A DNA stretch of 64,000 nt from Devosia oryziradicis (GCF_016698645.1 NZ_CP068047.1:1213001-1277000); one strand, 5' to 3'. Numbered from the stretch's first letter, positions 11,254 to 22,270 are shown. Program-made: numbers and translations. Notes: generated by a model from the letters alone, not told the origin.

Positions 11254-12837
11254 ATGCCCAAGGTTCTCGTTTCCGACAAGCTGAGCCCCACCGCCGTCCA
11301 GATATTCAAGGACAATGGCGTGGAGGTCGACTACCTGCCCGATCTGGGCAAGGACAAGGAAAAGCTGCTCGAGGTGATCGGCCAGTATGATGGCCTGGCC
11401 ATCCGCTCGGCCAGCAAGATTACCGAGAAGATCATTGCCGCCGCCGACAATCTCAAGGTCATCGGCCGCGCCGGTATCGGTGTCGACAATGTCGACATTC
11501 CGGCTGCGACCAAGAAGGGCATCATCGTGATGAACACGCCCTTCGGCAACTCGATCACCACGGCGGAACACGCCATTGCCATGATGATGGCCCTGGCCCG
11601 CCAGCTGCCGGAAGCCGACGCCTCGACCCGCGCTTCGAAGTGGGAAAAGAACCGCTTCATGGGCGTCGAAGTGACCAACAAGACGCTGGGCCTGATCGGT
11701 GCCGGCAATATCGGCTCGATCGTCGCAGACCGTGCGATTGGCCTGCGCATGAAGGTCATTGCCTTCGACCCGTTCCTGACGCCCGAGCGCGCCCAGACGC
11801 TGGGCGTCGAAAAGGTCGAGCTGGACGAACTCCTCGCTCGCGCCGACTTCATCACCCTGCACACGCCGCTGATCGACGCGACGCGCAACATCCTCAATGC
11901 CGAGGCCCTGGCCAAGACCAAGAAGGGTGTTCGCATCATCAACTGCGCCCGTGGCGGGCTGATCGATGAGGCCGCGCTCTATGACGCGCTCAAGTCCGGC
12001 CACGTCGCCGGCGCTGCGCTCGACGTGTTCCTTGAGGAGCCCGCCCAGAACAATCCGCTGTTCGAGCTGCCCAATGTCATCTGCACGCCGCATCTGGGCG
12101 CTGCAACCACCGAAGCGCAGGAGAACGTGGCGCTGCAGGTGGCCGAGCAGATTTCGGCATACCTGATGAGCGGCGAGATCACCAATGCGCTCAACTTCCC
12201 GTCCATCTCGGCCGAGGAAGCCCCGATCCTGACCCCCTGGGTCAAGCTCGCCGAGACGCTGGGTTCGTTTGCCGGCCAGCTTACCGAGACGGCGATCAAG
12301 GGCATCAAGATCGAGTTCGAGGGCAATGTGGCCCAGCTCAATATCAAGCCGATGATCGCGGCGGCGATCAATGGCGTGCTCAAGCCGTCGCTGGGCGACA
12401 TCAACATGGTCTCGGCGCCCCAGATCGCCAAGGATCGCGGTATCACCGTCGAGACCACGACCCGCGATCGCCAGGGCGCGTATGAGGGCTATATCCGCCT
12501 CACGGTGACCACGGAACGGCAGGTGCGCGGCGTCGCCGGCACTATCTTCGCCAATGGCAAGCCGCGCGTCATCCAGGTCAAGGACATCAACATGGAGGCC
12601 GAACTGACGCCGTCCATGCTCTACGTGACCAATGAGGACAAGCCCGGCCATATCGGCCGCCTCGGTACGCTGCTGGGCAAGCTTGGCATCAACATCGCCA
12701 ACTTCAACCTTGGCCGCGTCGATGTCGGTTCAGACGCTATCGCGCTGGTCTCGATTGACGGCACCCTGACCGAACCGCAGCTGGCCGAGATCGCCGCCCT
12801 GGAAGGCGTCAAGCAGGCCAAAGCCCTGCGGTTCTAG
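11254..12837 (+). CDS. serA: D-3-phosphoglycerate dehydrogenase SerA
   Basis: First enzyme of serine synthesis: oxidises 3-phosphoglycerate with NAD. The 527-aa product is the long (type I) form. It has an N-terminal substrate domain, a Rossmann motif GAGNIG at about 149-154, the Arg-Glu-His catalytic set of D-2-hydroxyacid dehydrogenases, an allosteric substrate-binding domain and a C-terminal ACT domain (from about 450, TPSMLYVTNEDKPGHIGRLG). ATG 11254 gives the family N-terminus MPKVLVSDKLS; upstream in-frame codons read through the repeat. No strong Shine-Dalgarno is seen. Confidence 0.96.
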   Translation: MPKVLVSDKLSPTAVQIFKDNGVEVDYLPDLGKDKEKLLEVIGQYDGLAIRSASKITEKIIAAADNLKVIGRAGIGVDNVDIPAATKKGIIVMNTPFGNSITTAEHAIAMMMALARQLPEADASTRASKWEKNRFMGVEVTNKTLGLIGAGNIGSIVADRAIGLRMKVIAFDPFLTPERAQTLGVEKVELDELLARADFITLHTPLIDATRNILNAEALAKTKKGVRIINCARGGLIDEAALYDALKSGHVAGAALDVFLEEPAQNNPLFELPNVICTPHLGAATTEAQENVALQVAEQISAYLMSGEITNALNFPSISAEEAPILTPWVKLAETLGSFAGQLTETAIKGIKIEFEGNVAQLNIKPMIAAAINGVLKPSLGDINMVSAPQIAKDRGITVETTTRDRQGAYEGYIRLTVTTERQVRGVAGTIFANGKPRVIQVKDINMEAELTPSMLYVTNEDKPGHIGRLGTLLGKLGINIANFNLGRVDVGSDAIALVSIDGTLTEPQLAEIAALEGVKQAKALRF

Positions 12838-12854
12838 GCGCACAGCTCATGCGA

Positions 12855-12884
12855 AAAGGCCGGCCCCCAGGGGCCGGCCTTTGT
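12855..12884. terminator. Bidirectional terminator between serA and the FAD oxidoreductase
   Basis: A near-perfect 12-bp stem AAAGGCCGGCCC / GGGCCGGCCTTT is flanked by A and T runs on both sides, serving the converging genes serA (+) and the gene at 12885 (-). Confidence 0.8.
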
Positions 12885-14264
12885 TCATGCAGATGCCGGC
12901 GGGATGTTCTGGTTGCGCCGGAACACGTTCTCCGGATCGTATTGCCGCTTGATGCGGCGCAACCGGTCCCAGGTCGGGCCGGGATAGGCGCTCCGCGTGC
13001 GGGCCGGGCCCTCGTCGCCGAGGAAATTGACATAGGCGCCTTCGTGCTCCTGGCGCAGCGCGGACATCAGGTCGTCCACCCACTTGCTGCGCTTGGACCG
13101 GTCTGCCGGATCGCTGTAGAAATTGGCGAGGAACATCATGATCTGCGCGTCGCGATGAGCATAGGCCGTGTCGCCTGAGGGTACGCGGTTCACAGCGCCG
13201 CCCAGCACCCGAATCTGCACCATGCGCATGGCGGAATCCGATTCGGTCAGGAAGCCCACGATGGTGCGTGCCGCATCCTTGCTGATGCGATCGACAAAGA
13301 ATGTCCGCGTTTCGGGCATGCCCGGCGGTTCGCCGCCCGGTCCGTCATAGAGGCTGAGCAACGGTCCCGGCTTTACCGCATCGAAGACAGGGCCGAGGGC
13401 ACGGAACGGGGCCAATGCGGCGGCGGCCGCGTCGTCCGGTCCGGCAAAGGCCATCATCGCGAACAGCACGAGCTTGTCCTTGTAGGCCTCGGGGATAAAG
13501 GGCGCCGGCGGCGCCGGCATGACCATGGCGATGGCGGAGAGTGCCTCGGGCGCCGTCTGCGCTGCCGCGACGAAGGCGGCGATGGTTTCGGCCGTGCCCG
13601 GCAATACCAGCATGCCGCCGGTAAAGGCCGGTAGCGGGCGCGCCTGGAACTGGATGCGCGTGATGACGCCGAAATTGCCACCGCCGCCGCGGATTGCCCA
13701 GAATAGATCGGGTTCGCTGTCCGGGCCGGCCATGACGAAGCGGCCATCGGCCAGCACGACTTCTGCTGCGAGCACCGAGTCTATCGTGGCGCCGTGGAGG
13801 CGCGACAGGTAGCCGATGCCACCGCCGGAGACGATCCCGCCCACGCCCACATCGCCGGAATCGCCAAAGCCGACCACCAGACCGTGCGGCTCCAGTGCCT
13901 TGAGCACCGCGCGGACCGTTGCGCCGCCACCGACCCAGACCGTGCTGGTCGGTTCGTCGACCGCGACGTCATCAAGATCACGCAGATCGATGACGATCCC
14001 GCCATCGACGGTGCCGTGTCCGGCGCTGCTGTGCCCGCCGCCGCGGATGGCCAGGTCGAAGCCATGTTGGCGGGCAAAGCCTATCACCCGGCTGATGTCG
14101 GCGGGCGAGGCGCCGCGCACGAGGGCAGCGGGGACACATCCGTCCGGGTCGAACAGCACCCGTCGGTTCTGCTCAAAGACAGGGTCGCCGGGCAGGGTGA
14201 CCTTGCCAGGCAAGTCCTCAACCAAGCGGCCGATCTCCGGGCGGGTGTGAAGACGAAGAATCAT
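12885..14264 (-). CDS. FAD-linked oxidoreductase with BBE domain
   Basis: Member of the vanillyl-alcohol oxidase/berberine bridge enzyme superfamily, 459 aa. The PP-loop RGGGHSSAG contains His78, the usual 8-alpha-histidyl FAD attachment. The second covalent site, a Cys in bicovalent members, appears to be replaced in GDSGDVGVGG, suggesting single attachment. The NFGVITRIQF segment and C-terminal BBE region (YVNFLGDEG, RIKRQYDPENVFRRNQNI) are clear. Substrate unknown: such enzymes oxidise sugars, alkaloids or phenolics. ATG 14264 follows AAGGAGG; a GTG 21 nt upstream is less likely. Confidence 0.85.
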   Translation of the reverse strand: MILRLHTRPEIGRLVEDLPGKVTLPGDPVFEQNRRVLFDPDGCVPAALVRGASPADISRVIGFARQHGFDLAIRGGGHSSAGHGTVDGGIVIDLRDLDDVAVDEPTSTVWVGGGATVRAVLKALEPHGLVVGFGDSGDVGVGGIVSGGGIGYLSRLHGATIDSVLAAEVVLADGRFVMAGPDSEPDLFWAIRGGGGNFGVITRIQFQARPLPAFTGGMLVLPGTAETIAAFVAAAQTAPEALSAIAMVMPAPPAPFIPEAYKDKLVLFAMMAFAGPDDAAAAALAPFRALGPVFDAVKPGPLLSLYDGPGGEPPGMPETRTFFVDRISKDAARTIVGFLTESDSAMRMVQIRVLGGAVNRVPSGDTAYAHRDAQIMMFLANFYSDPADRSKRSKWVDDLMSALRQEHEGAYVNFLGDEGPARTRSAYPGPTWDRLRRIKRQYDPENVFRRNQNIPPASA

Positions 14265-14339
14265 GGAGCCCTCCTTGCCGATCACGTAGCCGTGACCGGA
14301 AGGCCCAACATGGTTACACCGATGTGCCCTGCCTAGGCC

Positions 14340-15290
14340 TCAGGCAAGAATTTTTCGCCGTGCGGCCCATTCGGCCAGCACGATGCCGCCGATGATGATG
14401 GCCGCTGCCAGGTAATGGTACGGTTCCAGCCGCTCGCCCAGAATGAGGACCGAGCCCAGCGCGCCGAAAACGGGAATAAGATTGTGGCTCGGCGCCGCAC
14501 GGTTGGCGCCGACCAGTTCGACCCCGCGTGCATAGGCAACCTGGCTGAACATGGATGGAAAGATCATCACATAGGCCAGCACGGCCCATACGGTGGCCGA
14601 CATGGAGGGGATGGTCGCAAAACTGCCGATGCCGGGCCCGAACAGTTGCAGCATGACCACGCCGGTAATGGCGGCCCCGGAGAAGGCGACGGCCATGAAG
14701 CTCATCATGTGGATGTCCGGACGGAAGCGCAAAGCCAGCGTATAGGCGGTGTAGGTGAGGCAGGCGAGCAGCACGAAGCCGTCGCCGATATTGATGTCCA
14801 GTTTCAGCAACCGGCCGAGGTCGCCATGCGTGGCTGTCAGCATCACGCCGGTGATGGCGATCAGCACGCCCAGGATCTGCAGCCAGGTAGCCCGCACGCG
14901 GAAGACGATGAAGTTGGCCGCCAGAATCATCATGGGCAGGGCGCCCGTCTCGATCGACGAGTTGACGGCCGTGGTGGTGGTGAGGCCGACATAGAGCAGG
15001 ACATTATAAAGCGCGTAGCCGACCGCGCCGTAGGCCATGAGCAGTGGCCAGGTGCGTCGGATTACCGGCCAGTCGGCCCTGAGAAAGCGCCACGAAAAGG
15101 GGAGGATGAACAGCGTTGCGCCCACGCAGCGGGCCCCCAGCAGCAGGAAGGGGTCGATTTCGCCCACCACCAGCTTTGCGGCGACCACGTTGCCGCCCCA
15201 GAACAGGGGCGCCAGCAGCAGGAGCAGGTAGGGTTGGTCGAGCAGTCGGGCGGAAATGCCGCGATTTTGGTGGTGGAGCGGCTTTGTCAT
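14340..15290 (-). CDS. EamA-family (DMT superfamily) transporter
   Basis: A 316-aa inner-membrane protein with about ten hydrophobic segments in two EamA repeats. The first repeat starts LLLLLAPLFWGGNVVAAK and the second near DGFVLLACLTYTAYTLALRF; both carry the glycine/alanine-rich helices and the small-residue end (ILGERLEPYHYLAAAIIIGGIVLAEW) typical of drug/metabolite exporters. Substrate unknown. ATG 15290 follows CCAGGACG; the frame is open upstream but that part is not membrane-like. It is divergent from purA, about 160 bp away. Confidence 0.85.
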   Translation of the reverse strand: MTKPLHHQNRGISARLLDQPYLLLLLAPLFWGGNVVAAKLVVGEIDPFLLLGARCVGATLFILPFSWRFLRADWPVIRRTWPLLMAYGAVGYALYNVLLYVGLTTTTAVNSSIETGALPMMILAANFIVFRVRATWLQILGVLIAITGVMLTATHGDLGRLLKLDINIGDGFVLLACLTYTAYTLALRFRPDIHMMSFMAVAFSGAAITGVVMLQLFGPGIGSFATIPSMSATVWAVLAYVMIFPSMFSQVAYARGVELVGANRAAPSHNLIPVFGALGSVLILGERLEPYHYLAAAIIIGGIVLAEWAARRKILA

Positions 15291-15451
15291 CGTCGTCCTG
15301 GTGATGTATGGACAACCGGACTTAGCAGTTATTCGGCCATCGGCAAAATTTCTACCCAAGGTGGCCGGGGGGACAGACGTCCAAGTGGATAGGGGTGCGG
15401 CCGTGGCGGCCGTGCCCTTCATGTCGCGCCTATCCTGGAGAAGGTAATTCA

Positions 15452-16741
<1,290 letters not shown>

Positions 16742-16789
16742 TATTTTTTGTTACAACACAGAGCTGCAATTGTGAGTACCAAGTAACCA

Positions 16790-18778
16790 ATGGCGGACTA
16801 CAAGGAGCTGTTGCGCCGCGCCATAACGGCGCTGCCGGAGAACAATGGGGCAGCCCGCCGGGCGGTCTACGAGAAGGCGCGCTCTGCCCTCGTGGGACAG
16901 CTGCGCGCCATTTCGCCACCATTGCCGGCGCGCGACATCACCCAGCACCGCCTGCAGCTTGAAGACTGCATCCGCCAGGTTGAGCAGGAAGCCAGCGAGG
17001 CCGTCATCACTCTGGGTCGCGAAAGCGCCGCTTCGCCTCGCGCGGCGGCGCCGGTCGTCGAAGCTGTACCCACCCCGCCGCCGATGGCGACAGAGCGGCC
17101 CAAGCCGGTCGAGGCATCCAAGCCTGTCGTGGTGGAGACCCCCAAGCCGGCCGGGCCGACGATCGCCCCTGTCCCCGTGAACAGCAAGCCGGCCGCCACG
17201 CCGGCCAAGCCGGCGCCGACCTCGATCGAGGATATCATCAGCCAGGCTTCTGCCGTCGCCGATGAAAATCCGGAACCGGCCAGCGAGCAGCCAGCCGAAC
17301 CCGAGCCCAAGCCCGAGATCAAGGTCACGCCGACAATTGTCGCCCGCGTGCAGGCAAACCGCACCGGGCCGACCTCCCCCGTGCCGTCGTCCAGCAACGT
17401 GCGGCCACTTGAAGCCCCGCTCAAGGGACCCAGCTTCGAACCCCATCGCGATGCCATTCCGCTGGCAGCCAATTCGTCGACCGAAGCCCCCCGCGCTACG
17501 GCGCGGATCGAGCCGGCCATGGGCAACCAGGCCGTGGCACGCCAGCAGGTGGTCGCGCCGGTCACCGTGCTCGAGCCGGCGCCCGTCGAGACTGCGCTGT
17601 CGAGCGTGCGCGAGGTCGATGTCGAGCCCGACGCCACCGAGGCGCAGGGCGTCATCGAGCGCGCCATCGAAGTGCTCGACCGCGAGGCCCGTGGCGAACA
17701 GGCGCCGGCGTTGGCGGAGACGGCTGCTGCATCCTTTGCCAAGCCTCCCGTGGACACCGACAGCGATGATGCCGGGTTTGCGGATGCCCCCGCCCAGCGT
17801 GGTGGCGCGGGGCTGACGATTTTCCTCGTGGTCTTTGCGATCCTGCTGGCGGGCGTCGGCGGCGCGGGCTTTTGGGCCTGGCGCGAAGGCTATGTCGATC
17901 TCGACCAAATGTTCGGGCAGGCCCCTGCACCGGTTGTGGAAACAGCCGATACGCCTGTGGCTACCCCAACTCTTGACCCGGTCCAACCGGTCGAGACCTC
18001 CGATGATCCCGTGGTCGGGCCGGGGAATACGGCCCCTGTCACAACGACCGACGGCAATGCCGAACTCAGCGGCCTTCAGATCGAGGATCGGCTGGAGCCG
18101 ACGCCGGAGGCCGTGCAGCCTACCGGCAACGAGACGGTGCTGCCGGACGTCAATTCGGGCGAGGTCAAGTCCGAGGAGCGCCTGACTGGTGACGAGACGA
18201 CGCCGCTGGCCGCTGCCGACCCCGCGGCTTCGGTCGATCCGGCCGTGCTGGCGGGTAGCCAGTCGCTGCTGCTCGAGGCCAGCACCGATGGCACGACCGG
18301 CGCCGTGCCGTTCTCGGGAACGGTCGAATGGAGCGAGGGCGTGGATGAACTCGGCCTGCCCACCCTGGTCGGCACCGCCAGCATCCCGGCGCGCAACCTT
18401 GGTGTCGACATCACCATCCGCAAGAATTCGGACCCAAGCCTGCCGGCAAGCCACCTGATGGAGGTGGACTTCAAGGTGAGCGACAGCTTTATCGGCGGCA
18501 CCATCGCGACGCTGCCGGGCGTGCTGCTCAAGGATCAGGAGCTGGTGCCGGGTACGGCGCTCGTCGGTGCCTCGGCGCGCGTGGTGGGCAATTCGTTCCT
18601 GTTCGCACTGAGCGCCACGCCGGCCGACGCCACGACCAATACCGAGTTGCTGGAGAACCGCCGCTGGATGGATCTGGCCGTCGTCTATGGCACGGGCCGC
18701 AACGCCATCATCACCCTCGAAAAGGATGATGTGGCGCAGGCGCTGTTCGAAAAGGTCTTCACGACCTGGGCGCAGTAG
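16790..18778 (+). CDS. Large single-span membrane protein with proline-rich cytoplasmic half, function unknown
   Basis: Not assigned to a function. The 662-aa product has four parts. Residues 1-90 form a charged helical domain (MADYKELLRRAITALPENNGAARRAVYEKAR). Residues about 95-335 are Pro/Ala/Glu-rich and probably disordered. One membrane span lies at about 341-363 (LTIFLVVFAILLAGVGGAGFW). A second acidic linker leads to a folded beta-rich C-terminal domain at about 490-662, containing FSGTVEW and LENRRWMDLAVVYG. With no signal peptide, the C-terminal domain should be periplasmic. My impression is that the N- and C-terminal domains recur in Hyphomicrobiales downstream of purA. No clear ribosome binding site; start taken at the first ATG. 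Confidence 0.75.
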   Translation: MADYKELLRRAITALPENNGAARRAVYEKARSALVGQLRAISPPLPARDITQHRLQLEDCIRQVEQEASEAVITLGRESAASPRAAAPVVEAVPTPPPMATERPKPVEASKPVVVETPKPAGPTIAPVPVNSKPAATPAKPAPTSIEDIISQASAVADENPEPASEQPAEPEPKPEIKVTPTIVARVQANRTGPTSPVPSSSNVRPLEAPLKGPSFEPHRDAIPLAANSSTEAPRATARIEPAMGNQAVARQQVVAPVTVLEPAPVETALSSVREVDVEPDATEAQGVIERAIEVLDREARGEQAPALAETAAASFAKPPVDTDSDDAGFADAPAQRGGAGLTIFLVVFAILLAGVGGAGFWAWREGYVDLDQMFGQAPAPVVETADTPVATPTLDPVQPVETSDDPVVGPGNTAPVTTTDGNAELSGLQIEDRLEPTPEAVQPTGNETVLPDVNSGEVKSEERLTGDETTPLAAADPAASVDPAVLAGSQSLLLEASTDGTTGAVPFSGTVEWSEGVDELGLPTLVGTASIPARNLGVDITIRKNSDPSLPASHLMEVDFKVSDSFIGGTIATLPGVLLKDQELVPGTALVGASARVVGNSFLFALSATPADATTNTELLENRRWMDLAVVYGTGRNAIITLEKDDVAQALFEKVFTTWAQ

Positions 18779-18788
18779 CCCGGGGCCG

Positions 18789-19430
18789 TCACTGGCCAGC
18801 GACCAGCCGCCTCTGGTTCAACACATAGCGGCGGCTGGCCAGCGCCTCGACATCATCGGCATGGTGGCTGACCAGGATCGTGTGCCAGGCATGCCGGGTG
18901 GTAAGCGCGCCGACCAGTTCCCGCACGGCCATTCGGGTTTCGTCATCGAGCGCCGAAAACGGTTCGTCCAGCAGCAGCACGGGCCGAGCCCGCAGCAGGG
19001 TCCGCGCCAGTGCGACGCGTTGCTTCTGGCCACCGCTGAGGGTGCTGGCGACCTGATGGCCAATGCCCTCGAGGCCCACTTCTGCCAGTGCCGCATCGAT
19101 CTGTTTGGCGGCCTCCATGCGGCCGGTGCCAGCAGGCAGGCCCAGGCCGACATTGCGCGCCGCAGTCAGGTGATCGAACAGGCTCTCGGATTGCAGCAGC
19201 AGCGATACGGGACGCGCCTCGGGGGGCAGGGGCACCAGGTTCTGCTGGTCAAGTTCGATACGGCCGGCGCTCGGGGTAAGGAAGCCGGCGAGCAGGTCCA
19301 GCAGGGTCGATTTGCCCGAGCCGCTCGGCCCCGAGACAGCGGTGACCTGGCCGGCTTCTGCGGTGAACGAGAACAGATACGGCTCCGCCTGGCCGGGATG
19401 GGCATAGGCCAGGTTCTCAACGCGCAGCAT
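18789..19430 (-). CDS. thiQ: Thiamine ABC transporter ATP-binding protein ThiQ
   Basis: ATPase of the ThiBPQ importer for thiamine, thiamine phosphate and TPP. The 213-aa product has Walker A GPSGSGKST at 34-42, signature LSGGQKQR, Walker B VLLLDEPFSALDD and the switch His in VSHHADD. It overlaps the end of thiP by 14 bp, so translation is likely coupled. An upstream in-frame ATG would add 12 residues lying within thiP; ATG 19430 gives the normal MLRVENLAY start. Confidence 0.93.
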   Translation of the reverse strand: MLRVENLAYAHPGQAEPYLFSFTAEAGQVTAVSGPSGSGKSTLLDLLAGFLTPSAGRIELDQQNLVPLPPEARPVSLLLQSESLFDHLTAARNVGLGLPAGTGRMEAAKQIDAALAEVGLEGIGHQVASTLSGGQKQRVALARTLLRARPVLLLDEPFSALDDETRMAVRELVGALTTRHAWHTILVSHHADDVEALASRRYVLNQRRLVAGQ

Positions 19431-21006
19431 TGGCGATCCTCTCGAACAGTTTGGGCAGGCCGACAAAGGCCGCGATGGTGCCGATCAGGAGGATAGCGGC
19501 GATCGCGGCCGCGTCATTGTTGCGATAGGAGCCGAGGGCCCGGAACATCAGCAGCGGCAACGTCTGGAAATCCTGGGTCCCGAACAGGGCGATGACGCCC
19601 AGGTCGCCCAGCGAGAAGCAGAATGCCAGAGCGAGCATGACGCCGATGTCGCGGCCAAGCAGGGGATATTCGACCAGAACGAATTGCCGCCAGCCGGAGA
19701 GGCCGAGCGAGCGGATAAGCTTGCCGCGGGTGCGGGCAATTGCCTCGAGGGGTGGGCCCAGGGTGGCCATGGCGAAGGGCAGGGCCAGGAGGCTGTTGCC
19801 GAGAATGACGACGAAGGGTGCGGCTGTTGCTGGCGCCAGACCGAGATGGCGCACCAGCAGGAAGAAGCCCAATGACAGCACGACGGCGGGGACGGCCAGG
19901 TAGGCGAAAGCGGGCATGCCCAGGAGAGTACGCAGCACGCCGCTACCCGTGGCGCCCCGACCAAGCGCCAGCAGCAAGGCAAGCAGCAAGGTCAGCAAGG
20001 CCGAGGTCGAACCGATGACGAGGCTGCTGCCCGTGGCCCACCAGAAAGCGGGCTGGGCAGCCACCCGCACCATGCCGGCGCCGATGCCGTCGATGAGCAC
20101 GGAGAGCAAGGGCAAGAGGAAGCCGACCGTGCAAATGAGCAGCACCAGCCCCTGCAGCAGCCGTGCCGCGCCCCGGTCACGCCAGCGTGGCGGCGTCGAG
20201 GGGCCAAAGCTGGTGGGGATTGGTGCCAATGCCGACGCCGCCAGGATGACCAGCGAACAGACGGCAATCTGCGTTGCCGCAAGCAGCACGGCTCCCACGA
20301 GGTCGAAATCCTGCCGCACGGCGGCATAGATAGCGACCTCGAGCGTCTGGTTGGCGGGGCCACCGCCCAGCAGCAGCACGATGGGGAAGCTGGTGAAGGC
20401 GAGAAGGAAGATGATGGCGGCAAGGCCGGGCACGGTGCTGCGCAGCGCGGGCCAGTCGAGGATGGCGAAGCGCTGCCATGGCGAAAGCCCCAGCGACTGA
20501 CCGGTCTTGAGCCGGCTGGTGGGAATGGCATCGAGCCGGGCCAGCATGATGCGCGCGGCGAAGGCGCCGTCGAGCACCACATGGGCAAACAGGATGCCGG
20601 AAAGACCGAAGGCCGGATTGCCGAGGGAGAAGCCGAACAGGGATTGGCTGGCCTGGTTGATCCAGCCATTGCGGCCCCAGATCGACAGCAGGCCGAAGGC
20701 GACCACCATGCCCGGCGTGACGATGGCCGAGGCGAAGAGGCCAACCAGGAGATCGCGGCCGGGGAAGCGCAGGCGATTGAGCGCCCAGGCAAGGGCTGCA
20801 CCGACGGAGATGGAGAGGATGGTGGTGAGCCCGGCCTGGATCGAGGTCATGCGCAACAGGTGCGGAATATCGATGCGCGAGCCGCTGTCGCTGCCACTGG
20901 CAGCCGCCAGGATGGCCCAGAGCACAAGCGCGATGAGCGTGGTGATGGCCAGCGCAAGGATGCTGGCGGCCATGATGCGGATGGGGCGATGGGGCAGGGT
21001 CAGCAT
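19417..21006 (-). CDS. thiP: Thiamine ABC transporter permease ThiP
   Basis: Inner-membrane permease of ThiBPQ, 529 aa with about twelve membrane segments in two fused BPD-transport domains. EAA-type loops are visible (RLDAIPTSRLKTGQSLGLSPWQRF in the first half; AIARTRGKLIRSLGLSGWRQF in the second), which is the ThiP/AfuB fused-permease arrangement. It lies between thiB and thiQ. A 202-bp gap holding an inverted repeat separates it from thiB. Confidence 0.93.
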   Translation of the reverse strand: MLTLPHRPIRIMAASILALAITTLIALVLWAILAAASGSDSGSRIDIPHLLRMTSIQAGLTTILSISVGAALAWALNRLRFPGRDLLVGLFASAIVTPGMVVAFGLLSIWGRNGWINQASQSLFGFSLGNPAFGLSGILFAHVVLDGAFAARIMLARLDAIPTSRLKTGQSLGLSPWQRFAILDWPALRSTVPGLAAIIFLLAFTSFPIVLLLGGGPANQTLEVAIYAAVRQDFDLVGAVLLAATQIAVCSLVILAASALAPIPTSFGPSTPPRWRDRGAARLLQGLVLLICTVGFLLPLLSVLIDGIGAGMVRVAAQPAFWWATGSSLVIGSTSALLTLLLALLLALGRGATGSGVLRTLLGMPAFAYLAVPAVVLSLGFFLLVRHLGLAPATAAPFVVILGNSLLALPFAMATLGPPLEAIARTRGKLIRSLGLSGWRQFVLVEYPLLGRDIGVMLALAFCFSLGDLGVIALFGTQDFQTLPLLMFRALGSYRNNDAAAIAAILLIGTIAAFVGLPKLFERIANAAR

Positions 21007-21032
21007 TGCTGTTGCCCCGCGAACCAGGCCAC

Positions 21033-21159
21033 ACCTCTCCCTTTGGGGGAGAGGTCGGCGCGATAGCGCCGGGTGAGGGGGCCTTTCCTTGGCTCAGTGC
21101 GTGGGGAAGGCCCCCTCACCCGACCGAAGACGGTCGACCTCTCCCCCAAAGGGAGAGGT
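21033..21159. repeat. Long compound inverted repeat between thiB and thiP
   Basis: A 127-bp element. The outer arms are ACCTCTCCCTTTGGGGGAG at the left and CTCCCCCAAAGGGAGAGGT at the right, each palindromic itself. Inner arms GGGTGAGGGGGCCTTTCC and GGAAGGCCCCCTCACCC also pair, leaving a loop of about 15 nt. The whole can form one giant hairpin. It belongs to the same family as the element at 25688-25816. Confidence 0.9.
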
Positions 21160-21208
21160 GACGCTGCGCTCAATCTACCGCACACCGGGGCAACCTCCCC
21201 ACCCGCTC

Positions 21209-22216
21209 CTACTGCACCGCCGCCAGCATCTCGTCGATCCAACGCTGGCTGTTGGCGGCAATTTCCTCATCGGTCAGGACAAGCGTCTTTTCAGGCTGGG
21301 GCAGCGTGGCATAGGTGGGGTCGAGACCGGCGCCAAGGTCGATGACCGGGAACATCCAGTTGGTGGTGGGGATGATTTTCTGGCCATCCACCGAGGTGAG
21401 GTAGGCGAGGAACTTCTTGGCCAGTTCCTGGTGGTCGGAGGATTTGAGGATGCCTGCCACTTCGGTTTGGGCCAGATGCCCTTCCGAGAACAGGGCGGCG
21501 TGGATGGTGTCATCCTTGTCGGCGATGATGTGATAGGCCGGGGAGCTTGAATAGCTCAGCGCCATGTCGGCTTCACCTTCGAGGAAGAGGCTGTAGCTCT
21601 CGCTCCATTCGCGGGTGACGGTCAGGATATGGGGCTTGAGGCCGGCCCAGATTTCCGGCGCGCGGTCGCCGTAAGCGGCGGCGATCCACAGCACAAGTCC
21701 CAGGCCCGGCGTGGCAGAGCGGGGGTCCTGGATGGCGATCTTGAAGTCCTCGGGCAGGGCGATCAGCTCTTGGAAGGATTTGGGTGGTGCCGAGACACTG
21801 TCCTCGTCATAGACGAAGGCGAAATGAGCATAGTCGAAGGGCACGAACTGAGTGTCGGTCCAGGCCTGCGGCAGGTTGAGGCCAGCCAGGTCGAGCCCAT
21901 GCTCGGCAAAGAGGCCCGTGGCACGGGCTTCCCCGGCAATGGCGGTATCGAGGCCCACGATGATGTCGGCTTCGGTCGTGTCGCCTTCGAGCTGCACGCG
22001 GCGCAGCGTACCGATGGAGCTGTCGGCGGCAATCCATTCGACGATGCAGCCACCGCAAATCGCCTCGAAGCCCGCCTTGAGCGCGGGGCCCGGACCCCAC
22101 TCGGCGGCAAAGCCGTCATAGGTATAGATCTTGAGGATCGGCACTTCTTCGGCAACGACGGGTGCAGCGAACAATCCGGAAAGGACCGCAAGCGCCAGAC
22201 GGGTGAATTTGACCAT
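21209..22216 (-). CDS. thiB: Thiamine-binding periplasmic protein ThiB
   Basis: Solute-binding protein of ThiBPQ, 335 aa. Residues 1-22 form a signal peptide ending APVVA. The mature protein begins with the ThiB-type LKIYTYDGFAAEWGPG segment and carries DIIVGLDTAI, FVPFDYAHFAFVYD and the thiamine-site motif SYSSSPAYH. First gene after the TPP riboswitch, so expression should fall when TPP is high. Two cysteines (AICGGCIVEW) may form a disulfide, as in enteric ThiB. Confidence 0.94.
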   Translation of the reverse strand: MVKFTRLALAVLSGLFAAPVVAEEVPILKIYTYDGFAAEWGPGPALKAGFEAICGGCIVEWIAADSSIGTLRRVQLEGDTTEADIIVGLDTAIAGEARATGLFAEHGLDLAGLNLPQAWTDTQFVPFDYAHFAFVYDEDSVSAPPKSFQELIALPEDFKIAIQDPRSATPGLGLVLWIAAAYGDRAPEIWAGLKPHILTVTREWSESYSLFLEGEADMALSYSSSPAYHIIADKDDTIHAALFSEGHLAQTEVAGILKSSDHQELAKKFLAYLTSVDGQKIIPTTNWMFPVIDLGAGLDPTYATLPQPEKTLVLTDEEIAANSQRWIDEMLAAVQ

Positions 22217-22270
22217 GGGTCATTCCCTTCAATGGTGTCACGGCCATGAGTGAAGGGTGGGTCAATGGAG

